From positions 1-6,921 of the forward strand of contig CAXTNV010000161.1 in assembly GCA_964245755.1 (NCBI GenBank): a DNA stretch of 6,921 nt, read 5' to 3'. This DNA is from Lichenicoccus sp964245755. Its GTDB lineage: Bacteria > Pseudomonadota > Alphaproteobacteria > Acetobacterales > Acetobacteraceae. How positions within the stretch are numbered: position 1 is the stretch's first letter; every line of letters begins with the position of its first letter. The notes beneath the pieces are model-generated. The model searched no databases. It was not told the origin of the DNA and saw only the letters and a program-made list of their open reading frames with translations. The position numbers and the translations under genes were made by a program. This document shows positions 1 to 6,025 of this stretch, piece after piece.

Positions 1-265
1 GCGCCTGCACGACCGAGCCGCGTCCGCCCTGCCCCAGCCCCGCCAACGGCAGCGAGCAGAGCACCAGCCACAGCCACCAGAGTGCGGCCACGCGCACCCA
101 GCCGTGACGCGTCCACTGCCAGTCGCGCGACAGCGTCGAGCGCAGCAGGAAGGCGAGCGCGACCAGGTCGATCATCGCCTCGGCGGGCCCGCGGCCATGC
201 ACCAGGAACACCGGGCACAGCAGCGTTGCAGCCAGCGCCGCGCGCTCGAGCCCGAGCCGGTTCAC
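1..265 (-). CDS. O-antigen ligase-like membrane protein, N-terminal fragment
   Basis: Partial gene: 88 codons are visible and the C-terminal part lies beyond the left edge of the window. Translation gives three hydrophobic stretches: about residues 9-23, 29-42 and 57-76, the last rich in Trp and Leu (WWLWLVLC). A basic segment (RSTLSRDWQWTRHGW) lies between the second and third. This is the start of a polytopic inner-membrane protein. The pattern resembles the N-terminus of the O-antigen ligase/polymerase (Wzy_C) family, which joins or polymerises surface glycans at the periplasmic face. With so little sequence, that name rests on resemblance and on the glycosyltransferase upstream. The GTG start is chosen because it forms a GTGA overlap with the upstream stop codon and has an AGGGG ribosome binding site at 275-271, five bases away. 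It could instead be another multi-pass glycan-assembly protein. Confidence 0.55.
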   Translation of the reverse strand, partial: MNRLGLERAALAATLLCPVFLVHGRGPAEAMIDLVALAFLLRSTLSRDWQWTRHGWVRVAALWWLWLVLCSLPLAGLGQGGRGSVVQA

Positions 266-1317
266 GGCTGCCCCTGCCGGAAGCGCAGCAGCCGCGCGCG
301 CGCCGCGACGCCATCGAACCGCGCCGCGCGAAGCCGGGCGCGCTCGGACAGGCTCGATCGCAGCGCCGCGTCCCCCGCCAGACGCAGCATGGCCGAGGCG
401 AGCGCGTCGGGCTCGGCGAGCAGGGCGGCGTCGCCCACCACCTCGAGCAGCCCCGGCCGCGGCGAGACGATCAGCGGCGCACCGCTCGCCAGTGCCTCCA
501 GCGCGGTCATGCCGAACGGCTCGGACCAGCGGCTCGGCACCACGACGATCGACGCCCCCGCCATCGCGCGCAGCACCGCTTCGTGCGGCAGGTAGCCGTG
601 CAGCCGGATCCCGGCCGCCGCCGCCGCCGGACGCAGCGCCGCCAGGAACGGCGTCTCGGCGCTGCCCGGGACGAAGCGGTCGGCGCCGATCATCTCCGCG
701 CGCCAGCCCGCAAGCTGCGGCAGCACGCTTGCGCAGGCGGCGACGAACGCGTCGGCTCCCTTGTCGGCGACGATGCGGCCAACGAAAAGGATGACCGGGT
801 CGCGCGCCCGCGGCGCCGCCGGCATCTGCGAGAGGTCGATGCAGTTCGGCAGCAACGCCACCGCCGCGCCGGCCGGCAACCCGTCGCGGAAGCGCTGCCG
901 CAGCGTCTCGGACACGCAGGCGACCTGCATGCGCGCCAGCAGGCGCCGCCGCTGCGCCGACGTGCGGGCACCGCGCATGCCCTGCGGGTCGTTGTGCAGG
1001 AACAGGGCGAGCGGCGTGCGCGGGAACGCCCGGCGCAGCCGCAGCGCGATCTCCGGACGGTTATGCACCTCGATCCGCGACGGCCGCAGCCGGCGCAGCA
1101 CCCGACGCACCGCGGCGGCGTAGCGGCCGGGCCCGGCCGGCGGCCAGAGCACTGCGGTTGCCGCCAGGAAGCTGCGGTCCGGGAACGGCTCGCCCTCGGG
1201 GGGCGAGCCGACGACGATCTCGCCGCCGATGCTCAGGCGGTGCACCAGCAGGCCGATCGCGCCGACCGCCCGCGGCGAGAAGCCCTCGCGCGGCGGCAGG
1301 ATGACGGCGACGCTCAG
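262..1317 (-). CDS. GT4-type glycosyltransferase (family 1 Pfam domain)
   Basis: Predicted 351-residue GT-B fold retaining glycosyltransferase that would transfer a sugar from a nucleotide-sugar donor in the cytoplasm, probably for surface polysaccharide or LPS. The N-terminal acceptor domain runs to about residue 165 and begins with a hydrophobic strand (VAVILPP) and a glycine-containing segment (GAIGLLVHRL). The C-terminal donor-binding domain has VGRIVADKG at 179-187, with the expected Arg181 and Lys186. It also has the EX7E motif EPFGMTALE at 266-274, both Glu present. No membrane segment is seen. The start is unusual: no ATG or GTG fits the beginning of homology, whereas a CTG at 1317 lies six bases after GAAGG and overlaps the preceding stop as CTGA. 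A GTG about 80 bases upstream would add a low-complexity Arg-rich extension and is less likely. Its end overlaps the next gene as GTGA. Sugar and acceptor cannot be deduced. Confidence 0.85.
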   Translation of the reverse strand: MSVAVILPPREGFSPRAVGAIGLLVHRLSIGGEIVVGSPPEGEPFPDRSFLAATAVLWPPAGPGRYAAAVRRVLRRLRPSRIEVHNRPEIALRLRRAFPRTPLALFLHNDPQGMRGARTSAQRRRLLARMQVACVSETLRQRFRDGLPAGAAVALLPNCIDLSQMPAAPRARDPVILFVGRIVADKGADAFVAACASVLPQLAGWRAEMIGADRFVPGSAETPFLAALRPAAAAAGIRLHGYLPHEAVLRAMAGASIVVVPSRWSEPFGMTALEALASGAPLIVSPRPGLLEVVGDAALLAEPDALASAMLRLAGDAALRSSLSERARLRAARFDGVAARARLLRFRQGQP

Positions 1318-1961
1318 CCGATGCCTTCGTAGCGGTCGAGCAGCCAGGCGGCGGGTTCCGCGGTCGACGCGTCGTACCACTCCGCCAGCAGCGGATGCGC
1401 GCGCACCGCATCGCGGTAGCGGGCCGCCGGGCGCTGCAGCGGCACGTCGTAGGAGATCAGGCGCGAGACTTCGGGCGCGAACATCGCATCCGCCAACGTG
1501 AACAGGTCGCCGAACAGGAACTCGCCCTCGGCCTGCGACCAGATCGCCTCGATCCGCGCGATGTCGGCGGCGACCCCCGGCGCGATGCCCGACGCCAGCG
1601 GCCGGGCGTACCGGCCGCAATTCATCGGCATCGCCAGCCGCAGCTCGCGGAAGCCCGCGTGCATCTCCGCGGCCAGGCTGCGCGCGCGGGCGCGGGCGAT
1701 GCGCTCGCCCGGCCAAAGCGCGGGCGCCAGCTCGGCGCAGTACTCCCCGATCGCCAAGCTTTCCCAGATCCGCGCGCCGCGATGCTCGAGATAGGGCACG
1801 AGGCCCGCGGGTGCGGCCTCGCGTATCGCCACGGTAGCGCCGGCCGCGAGCGGGATCAGCACCTCGCTCACGTCGAGCCGGGCCAGCCGCACCGCCAGCC
1901 AGCCGCGCAGCGACCAGGAGGAGTAGCGGCGGGTGCCGATCAGCAGGCGTCCCTCGGGCAT
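1314..1961 (-). CDS. Glutathione S-transferase family protein
   Basis: A 215-residue cytosolic protein of normal GST length. The N-terminal thioredoxin-like domain (about 1-80) contains RRYSSWSLRG at 11-20, where a Ser of the SSWS motif is the expected glutathione-activating residue. It also has the cis-proline motif VPYL at 55-58 and the gamma-glutamyl-binding ESLAI at 67-71. The all-helical C-terminal domain (about 88-215) includes FLFGDLFTLADAMFAP (148-163) with the usual T-x-x-D helix cap (Thr155, Asp158). Members of this GST_N_1-like subgroup are largely uncharacterised, so the substrate is unknown; conjugation, isomerase or thiol-reductase activity are all possible. The ATG is preceded by a strong GAGGAG. 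A GTG three codons earlier overlaps that site and is less likely. The gene follows mnmA by 26 bases, the widest gap in the operon, and its stop overlaps the glycosyltransferase start. Confidence 0.88.
   Translation of the reverse strand: MPEGRLLIGTRRYSSWSLRGWLAVRLARLDVSEVLIPLAAGATVAIREAAPAGLVPYLEHRGARIWESLAIGEYCAELAPALWPGERIARARARSLAAEMHAGFRELRLAMPMNCGRYARPLASGIAPGVAADIARIEAIWSQAEGEFLFGDLFTLADAMFAPEVSRLISYDVPLQRPAARYRDAVRAHPLLAEWYDASTAEPAAWLLDRYEGIG
1324..1328 (-). promoter_or_regulatory. Ribosome binding site supporting a CTG start
   Basis: On the minus strand GAAGG (1328-1324) is followed by the six-base spacer CATCGG and then CTG (1317-1315). This is good Shine-Dalgarno spacing and lies inside the last codons of the GST gene. 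It decides the glycosyltransferase start in favour of the rare CTG codon. Initiation at CTG is inferred. Confidence 0.5.
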
Positions 1962-1969
1962 GGTCGACA

Positions 1970-1975
1970 CTCCTC
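1970..1975 (-). promoter_or_regulatory. Strong ribosome binding site of the GST gene
   Basis: GAGGAG on the minus strand (1975-1970) lies eight bases before the ATG at 1961 and fixes that start. It is one of the two best Shine-Dalgarno sequences in the operon, fitting a gene that follows a gap and is not coupled by stop/start overlap. Confidence 0.6.
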
Positions 1976-1987
1976 GCCGCCAGCGCC

Positions 1988-3073
1988 TCAGGGGCGCCGG
2001 ATGAAACCGCCGCCCAGCACGCGCGAGCCCTCGTAGAGCACGCAGGCCTGGCCGGGTGCCGGCACCGCGTCCTCGTCCAGCAGCACCGCGGCGCCGTCGG
2101 CGGTGGCCCGCACCCGGGCCGGCCGCGCCGGCTCGCGCGCGCGCAGCTGCACCGCGCCGCGCAGCTCGGCGGCCTCGGGCGGCGCGATCAGCCAGTTCAC
2201 GTCGCGCAGCCGCAGCGCGCGTCGGCCGCATCCGGCGCGCGGCGCCACCACGATCCGCCGCGTGCGCGGCTCGATCCGCACCACCTGCTGGCGTTCGCCG
2301 TTCACCAGTGCCGCATCGCCGAGCCGGCGCGTCTGCCCGGTGGTGTAGCGCGCGATGCCCTGGTGGCGGCCGAGCACGCGGCCGGCCGCATCGACGATGT
2401 CGCCGGCGCCGGCGACGTCCGGACGCAGCCGCTCGACCAGATCCGAGTAGGAGCGGCCGGACGGCACGAAGCACAGATCCTGGCTGTCCGGCTTGTCCGC
2501 GACCGCGAGGCCGAGACGCGCCGCCTCGCGTCGCACCGCATCCTTGTCCGCCATCTCGCCGAGCGGGAAGCGCAGGTAGTCGAGCTGCGCGGCAGTGGTG
2601 GCGAACAGGAACCAGCTCTGGTCGCGCTCGGCGTCGCGCGGGCGGTGCAGCTGCACCGTGGCACCGGCGCCGATGCGTCGCACATAGTGGCCGGTCGCCA
2701 TCGCCTCGGCGCCGAACTCGCGGGCCATGCCGAGCAGGTCGGTGAACTTGACGCCGCGGTTGCACTGCACGCACGGCACCGGCGTCTCGCCTGCGGCATA
2801 GCCGGAGGCGAAACTCTCGATCACGCTGTCGCGGAAGCGTGCCTCGGCATCGATCACGTAGTGCGCGAAGCCGATCCGGTCGGCGACGCGGCGCGCGTCG
2901 TGGACGTCGCGGCCGGCGCAGCACGCGCCCTTCCTGGGTTCCCCCGCGTCATCCGCCTCGCGCTGGTCGTGCAGCTGCAGGGTGGCGCCGATCACCTCGT
3001 GCCCCTGCTCCGCCAGCTTCGCCGCAACCACCGAACTGTCGACGCCACCGGACATCGCGACCAGGATACGCAT
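1988..3073 (-). CDS. mnmA: tRNA-specific 2-thiouridylase MnmA
   Basis: 361 residues, close to the usual MnmA length (E. coli about 368). The enzyme adenylates U34 of tRNA-Lys, -Glu and -Gln with ATP and replaces the C2 oxygen with sulfur, giving the s2U base needed for accurate decoding. The N-terminal PP-loop ATP-binding motif SGGVDSS is at residues 8-14. The catalytic cysteine is Cys104 in PCVQCN, followed by RGVKF. The second, persulfide-carrying cysteine is Cys201 in DSQDLCF. TGHY (127-130) and the central TTGQ region (244-247) are also typical, and the C-terminal beta-barrel ends in GGGFI. The ATG lies four bases after the ferredoxin stop with no clear Shine-Dalgarno, so translation is probably coupled. 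Two cysteine desulfurases just upstream are plausible sulfur donors; no Tus relay protein is visible in the window. Confidence 0.97.
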   Translation of the reverse strand: MRILVAMSGGVDSSVVAAKLAEQGHEVIGATLQLHDQREADDAGEPRKGACCAGRDVHDARRVADRIGFAHYVIDAEARFRDSVIESFASGYAAGETPVPCVQCNRGVKFTDLLGMAREFGAEAMATGHYVRRIGAGATVQLHRPRDAERDQSWFLFATTAAQLDYLRFPLGEMADKDAVRREAARLGLAVADKPDSQDLCFVPSGRSYSDLVERLRPDVAGAGDIVDAAGRVLGRHQGIARYTTGQTRRLGDAALVNGERQQVVRIEPRTRRIVVAPRAGCGRRALRLRDVNWLIAPPEAAELRGAVQLRAREPARPARVRATADGAAVLLDEDAVPAPGQACVLYEGSRVLGGGFIRRP

Positions 3074-3077
3074 CGGC

Positions 3078-3392
3078 TCAGCCGGTGCGCGGCAAGCGCA
3101 CGACGAGCCCGTCCAGCGCTTCGGTCATCACGATCTGGCAGCCCAGGCGGGAGGTCTTCTCCAGCGCGAAGGCGAGGTCGAGCATGTCCTCCTCGTCCTC
3201 GGTCGGCTCGGCAAGCCGGCCTGACCAGGGTGGGTCGACCACCACGTGGCAGGTGGCGCAGGCGAGCGAGCCCTCGCAGGCGCCCTCGAGGTCGACGCCG
3301 TGACGATGCGCGATCTCCAGCACCGACAGACCCAGCGGGGCCTCGACCTCCCGCGTGCCGCCGTCGCGTGTCACGAAGCTCATCTTGGGCAT
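3078..3392 (-). CDS. fdx: [2Fe-2S] ferredoxin, adrenodoxin/ISC type
   Basis: A 104-residue soluble electron carrier. Cluster ligands are Cys39, Cys45, Cys48 and Cys85, in the pattern C-x5-C-x2-C (CEGSLACATC) followed by a distal Cys in LGCQI, which defines the vertebrate/ISC-type ferredoxin family. The acidic stretch TEDEEDMLDLA (64-74) is the usual partner-docking region. In ISC systems such ferredoxins supply electrons for persulfide reduction during cluster assembly. Placement directly after an IscS-type gene fits this, although no scaffold gene is present here. Two starts are possible: the ATG at 3392 (13-base overlap with the desulfurase, giving MPKM at the N-terminus) or the ATG at 3383, which would make an exact ATGA overlap. 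I kept the longer form because I recall an MPKM-like start as common in alphaproteobacterial homologues. Confidence 0.95.
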   Translation of the reverse strand: MPKMSFVTRDGGTREVEAPLGLSVLEIAHRHGVDLEGACEGSLACATCHVVVDPPWSGRLAEPTEDEEDMLDLAFALEKTSRLGCQIVMTEALDGLVVRLPRTG

Positions 3393-4570
3393 TGGGCTGT
3401 CTCGGCGGGATGATCGGTTGCGTGGAGCCGGGCCGGATCGCCGTGCGCACGGATGAGGATGTCCGCGGCCTGGTCCAGTTCGGCCGGTGAGGTAAAACGT
3501 CCGATCGCCAGGCGCAAGCTCCGCCCCGCCTGCTCGCGGCTCAGCCCCATCGCGCGCAGCACCCTTGACGGCTCCAGCTCCGCCGAGGCGCAGGCCGATC
3601 CGGTGGAGAGACAGAGTTCTGGCGCACGCGCGATGATGCCCAGCGCGTCACGCAGCGGAAAGCGCAGGTTGAGGTTGCCCGGGATGCGCCGCTCCAGGCT
3701 GCCATTGACCACGAGCCCCGGCAGGTCGCGGGCCAGCCGCCGCAGCAGTCGGTCGCGCAGGTCGCGCAGCCGCACCGCCTCGTCGGCCTGTTCCGCCAGC
3801 GCGATGCGGCAGGCGACGCCGAATCCCGCCACCAGCGGCACCGGCAGGGTGCCGGAACGCAGGCCGCGCTCCTGGCCGCCGCCGGAGAACAGCGGGGCCA
3901 GGCGCACCCGCGGCCGCCGCCTCACATAGAGCGCGCCGACCCCTTTGGGGCCGTAGAACTTGTGTCCGCTCACGGATGCGAGGTCGAGGCCGAACGCGTT
4001 GACGTCGAGCGCGATCTTGCCCGCGGCCTGCGCGAGGTCGGAATGCAGCAGCGCGCCCGAGGCACGGACCATCGGCGCCAGGGCCGCGAGGTCCTGGATC
4101 ACGCCGGTCTCGTTGTTGACCGCCATCGCGCTGACCAGCAGCGTCGGCACGCACAGCGCCGCCTTCAGCTCGGCCGGATCGAGGATGCCGTCCGCCCGCA
4201 CCGGCAGCACGACCGGCTCGAAGCCCTCCGATGCCAGGTCCTGGACGCTGTCGAGCACGCAGGGATGCTCGGTCGCCAGCGTCACCAGCCGGCGCCGCGG
4301 GTTGCCGCTGGCGGCGGCATGGCGCGCCGCACCCTTGATCGCAAGGTTGTTGGCCTCGGTGGCGCCGGAGGTGAGCACGATCTCGCGCGGGTCGGCGCGC
4401 AGCAGCGAGGCCACGGCGCCGCGCGCGTCCTCGATCTCGGCCTCGGCGTCGCGGCCCATGGCGTGCTCGGCGCTGTGCGCGTTGCCGTAGCGCAGCGAGA
4501 ACAGCGGCAGCATCGCCGCCACCACGCGCGGGTCGCAGGCGGTGGTGGCCTGGTTGTCGAGATAGATCAC
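3380..4570 (-). CDS. iscS: Cysteine desulfurase, IscS type (second of tandem pair)
   Basis: 396-residue class V PLP aminotransferase fold that removes sulfur from L-cysteine, leaving alanine and an enzyme persulfide. It opens with IYLDNQATT, typical of IscS. His102 (ATEHPC), Asp178 and Gln181 (HSDLAQAAG) contact PLP. Lys204 in SGHKFYGPKG forms the Schiff base. The persulfide-forming residue is Cys327 in the long mobile loop STGSACASAELEPS, a group I signature close to E. coli IscS. The C-terminus after GRFTS is shorter and different from E. coli IscS: the LSPLWEM-containing tail linked to IscU binding is not recognisable. The start is a GTG whose last two bases belong to the TGA of the upstream desulfurase (GTGA), so the two are probably translationally coupled. 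Ferredoxin overlaps its 3' end. The likely clients are MnmA or an Fe-S scaffold encoded elsewhere; this is inferred. Confidence 0.95.
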   Translation of the reverse strand: MIYLDNQATTACDPRVVAAMLPLFSLRYGNAHSAEHAMGRDAEAEIEDARGAVASLLRADPREIVLTSGATEANNLAIKGAARHAAASGNPRRRLVTLATEHPCVLDSVQDLASEGFEPVVLPVRADGILDPAELKAALCVPTLLVSAMAVNNETGVIQDLAALAPMVRASGALLHSDLAQAAGKIALDVNAFGLDLASVSGHKFYGPKGVGALYVRRRPRVRLAPLFSGGGQERGLRSGTLPVPLVAGFGVACRIALAEQADEAVRLRDLRDRLLRRLARDLPGLVVNGSLERRIPGNLNLRFPLRDALGIIARAPELCLSTGSACASAELEPSRVLRAMGLSREQAGRSLRLAIGRFTSPAELDQAADILIRAHGDPARLHATDHPAETAQCPR

Positions 4571-5688
4571 GCGGCGCGCCTGCTGAGCGCCATCGCCGCG
4601 TAGGCGGCGATGAAGCCGTCCACGGCGTCGTCCCGCACGTTCCAGGGCAGCGACACCCGGATCGCCTCTCCGGCCAGCGCGCCCAGGCCCATCGCGTCGA
4701 GCACGTGCGAGCGCGCGACCTTGCCGGACGAACAGGCGCTGCCCGCGGAAACGCCGTAGCCGGCGAGGTCGAGCGCGATCAGCTGCGTCTCCGCGCGCCG
4801 TCCGGGCAGCGCAAGGCAGCAGGTGTTGGCGAGCCGAGGCGCCCCCGCCCCGCAGGTCACAGCGCCGGCCGCCGCCGCGGCCCGCTCGACGCGCTCGCGC
4901 AGCACCGCCTGCCGTGCCACGCGACCGACGCGATCACGCATGGCGGCGGCGGCGGCGGCGGCGAAGCCGGCGATCGCCGGCAGCGCCGGCGTGCCGCCGC
5001 GCCGCCCGCGCTCCTGGCCGCCGCCGGCGATCATCGGCGGCAGCCGGCCGCGACGCGGTCCGGCGATCAGGGCGCCCGCGCCCTTCGGACCGCCAAGCTT
5101 ATGCGAGGACAGCGCCAGGCTGTCGGCACCGAGTCGCGCGAAGTCGATCGGCAGCCGCCCGGCGGCCTGCACCGCGTCGACATGCAGCCACGCGCCGTGG
5201 CGCCGGCACAGCGACGCCGCCTGCTCGATCGGCTGGATCACGCCCGTCTCGTTGTTGGCCAGCATCAGGCAGACCAGCGCGGGCTCGCGGCCCTCCTCGA
5301 GCATCTGCCGCAGCAGGTCGAGCAGTGCGCGGCCGTCGGCCGAGACCGGGATCGCTCGCGATGCGCCCGGCAGGGTGGCGCGGATGCAGTCATGCTCGGT
5401 CGCGCCGGCCAGCACAGGCCGCTCGTGGCCATGCACCGCCAGCACGTTGGCCTCGGTGCCGCCGGAGGTGAACACCAGCTGGTCGGGCTCGGCGCCGAAC
5501 AGCGCGGCGATCTGCTCGCGCGCCGACTCGAGCACGGCGCGGGCGGCGCGGCCGTCGCGATGCGGCGAGGCCGGGTTGCCGTTCAGCTCGGCGGCTCGGT
5601 TCATCGCCTCGCGCGCCTCCGGCCGCAGCGGCTCGGTGGCGTTGGCGTCGAGGCAGATGAATGTTGCGTCAGAAATCGCCGCCATCAT
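4567..5688 (-). CDS. Cysteine desulfurase, NifS/IscS-like (first of tandem pair)
   Basis: 373-residue PLP enzyme of the same family as the following gene but clearly a divergent paralogue. PLP-site residues are His99 (ATEHDC), Asp171 and Gln174 (HVDAVQAAG), and Lys197 in SSHKLGGPKG. The catalytic cysteine is Cys319 in SAGSACSSGKV, followed by SHVLDAMGL. It therefore appears fully active and has a group I loop. It is shorter at the C-terminus than its neighbour. A run of seven alanines (243-249) comes from a GGC repeat. The start is one of two adjacent ATGs: GAGG lies three bases before the first and six before the second, so residue 2 (5685) may be the true start. No in-frame start lies further upstream before a stop. 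It is the first gene of the operon and ends in a GTGA overlap with the second desulfurase. Its specific sulfur acceptor is unknown. Confidence 0.95.
   Translation of the reverse strand: MMAAISDATFICLDANATEPLRPEAREAMNRAAELNGNPASPHRDGRAARAVLESAREQIAALFGAEPDQLVFTSGGTEANVLAVHGHERPVLAGATEHDCIRATLPGASRAIPVSADGRALLDLLRQMLEEGREPALVCLMLANNETGVIQPIEQAASLCRRHGAWLHVDAVQAAGRLPIDFARLGADSLALSSHKLGGPKGAGALIAGPRRGRLPPMIAGGGQERGRRGGTPALPAIAGFAAAAAAAMRDRVGRVARQAVLRERVERAAAAAGAVTCGAGAPRLANTCCLALPGRRAETQLIALDLAGYGVSAGSACSSGKVARSHVLDAMGLGALAGEAIRVSLPWNVRDDAVDGFIAAYAAMALSRRAA
4942..4962 (+). repeat. (GGC)7 trinucleotide tract within a desulfurase gene
   Basis: Seven perfect GGC units on the plus strand, read as GCC on the coding strand, encode the polyalanine stretch at residues 243-249 of the first cysteine desulfurase. 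Slippage would add or remove whole alanines without a frameshift. Confidence 0.85.
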
Positions 5689-5716
5689 CCGCCTCGTGGG
5701 GCTGTTGCATCAGCAT
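5669..5716 (-). other. Possible 15-codon leader ORF overlapping the desulfurase start
   Basis: A short reading frame (MLMQQPHEADDGGDF, then TGA) starts at 5716 and ends 17 bases inside the first cysteine desulfurase gene, in a different frame. It has a very good ribosome binding site: AGGAG at 5728-5724 with a seven-base spacer. The desulfurase's own GAGG site lies within this frame. Ribosomes leaving the leader would terminate just past the desulfurase start, a layout that could couple or modulate translation. It has no Cys codons, so a simple cysteine-attenuation model is not supported. Expression is unproven and the strong site may be coincidental. Confidence 0.25.
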
Positions 5717-5816
5717 CTAGAGGCTCCTCATGCCAGGCTCACGATCCCGTGTCTCGGTTCGGCGCGGCCGGACCGCGCTTGCGCTTTGTTTTCAGTGTAA
5801 ATCTCCGGTCGGCATC

Positions 5817-5822
5817 GTTATA
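5817..5822 (-). promoter_or_regulatory. Candidate -10 element for the desulfurase operon
   Basis: TATAAC on the minus strand matches the TATAAT consensus at five of six positions and lies about 130 bases before the first desulfurase start. A convincing -35 hexamer at 16-18 bases is not seen, so support is weak. The inverted repeat 5830-5873 sits immediately upstream, where an activator or repressor could act. Confidence 0.2.
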
Positions 5823-5829
5823 GGTTTGC

Positions 5830-5873
5830 GCACAAGCCGACCGCAGCCCGTCTTCCGGCCTGCGGCTTTGTGC
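5830..5873. repeat. Imperfect inverted repeat upstream of the desulfurase operon
   Basis: GCACAA at 5830-5835 pairs with TTGTGC at 5868-5873. After a one-base bulge, GCCG at 5836-5839 pairs with CGGC at 5863-5866. After a further bulge, CAG at 5844-5846 pairs with CTG at 5860-5862. It is not followed by a T-run on either strand, so it is not an obvious intrinsic terminator. It may be an operator dyad or an RNA hairpin in the leader of a longer transcript. Confidence 0.45.
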
Positions 5874-6005
5874 GGCAAAGGCCCTATGCATGATGTCTCT
5901 CCTGCCCTACTCGGGTAGCCCTCCACATCTTCAGCACACGCAATGCACTCCTGAGCACAAGGCATGTCGGAAGCTGCGTCCGATGCGTCATATAGCTCGC
6001 CACAG

Positions 6006-6025
6006 CCGGATCCGCATGGACCCGG
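6006..6025. repeat. Short inverted repeat upstream of the hydrolase gene
   Basis: CCGGATCC (6006-6013) and GGACCCGG (6018-6025) form an 8-bp stem with one A/C mismatch around a GCAT loop. It lies about 140 bases before the hydrolase start. It could be a regulatory dyad or simply a chance product of GC-rich sequence. Confidence 0.3.

Noticed and set aside
1314..2924. Long open frame of 536 codons on the minus strand spanning mnmA and the GST gene
   Set aside because: Only its last part, from 1961, is a real protein. The rest is Arg/Ala-rich out-of-frame reading of mnmA, common in very GC-rich DNA.
2363..3490. Long plus-strand frames opposite mnmA, the ferredoxin and the desulfurases
   Set aside because: They are antisense shadows created by G/C-rich third positions. 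None shows a recognisable motif, whereas the minus-strand proteins have complete active sites.
4567..5688. Possibility that the two adjacent desulfurases are one gene split or duplicated by assembly error
   Set aside because: The two proteins differ throughout, each has its own N-terminus, PLP lysine and catalytic cysteine, and they meet at a clean GTGA overlap. They are genuine paralogues.
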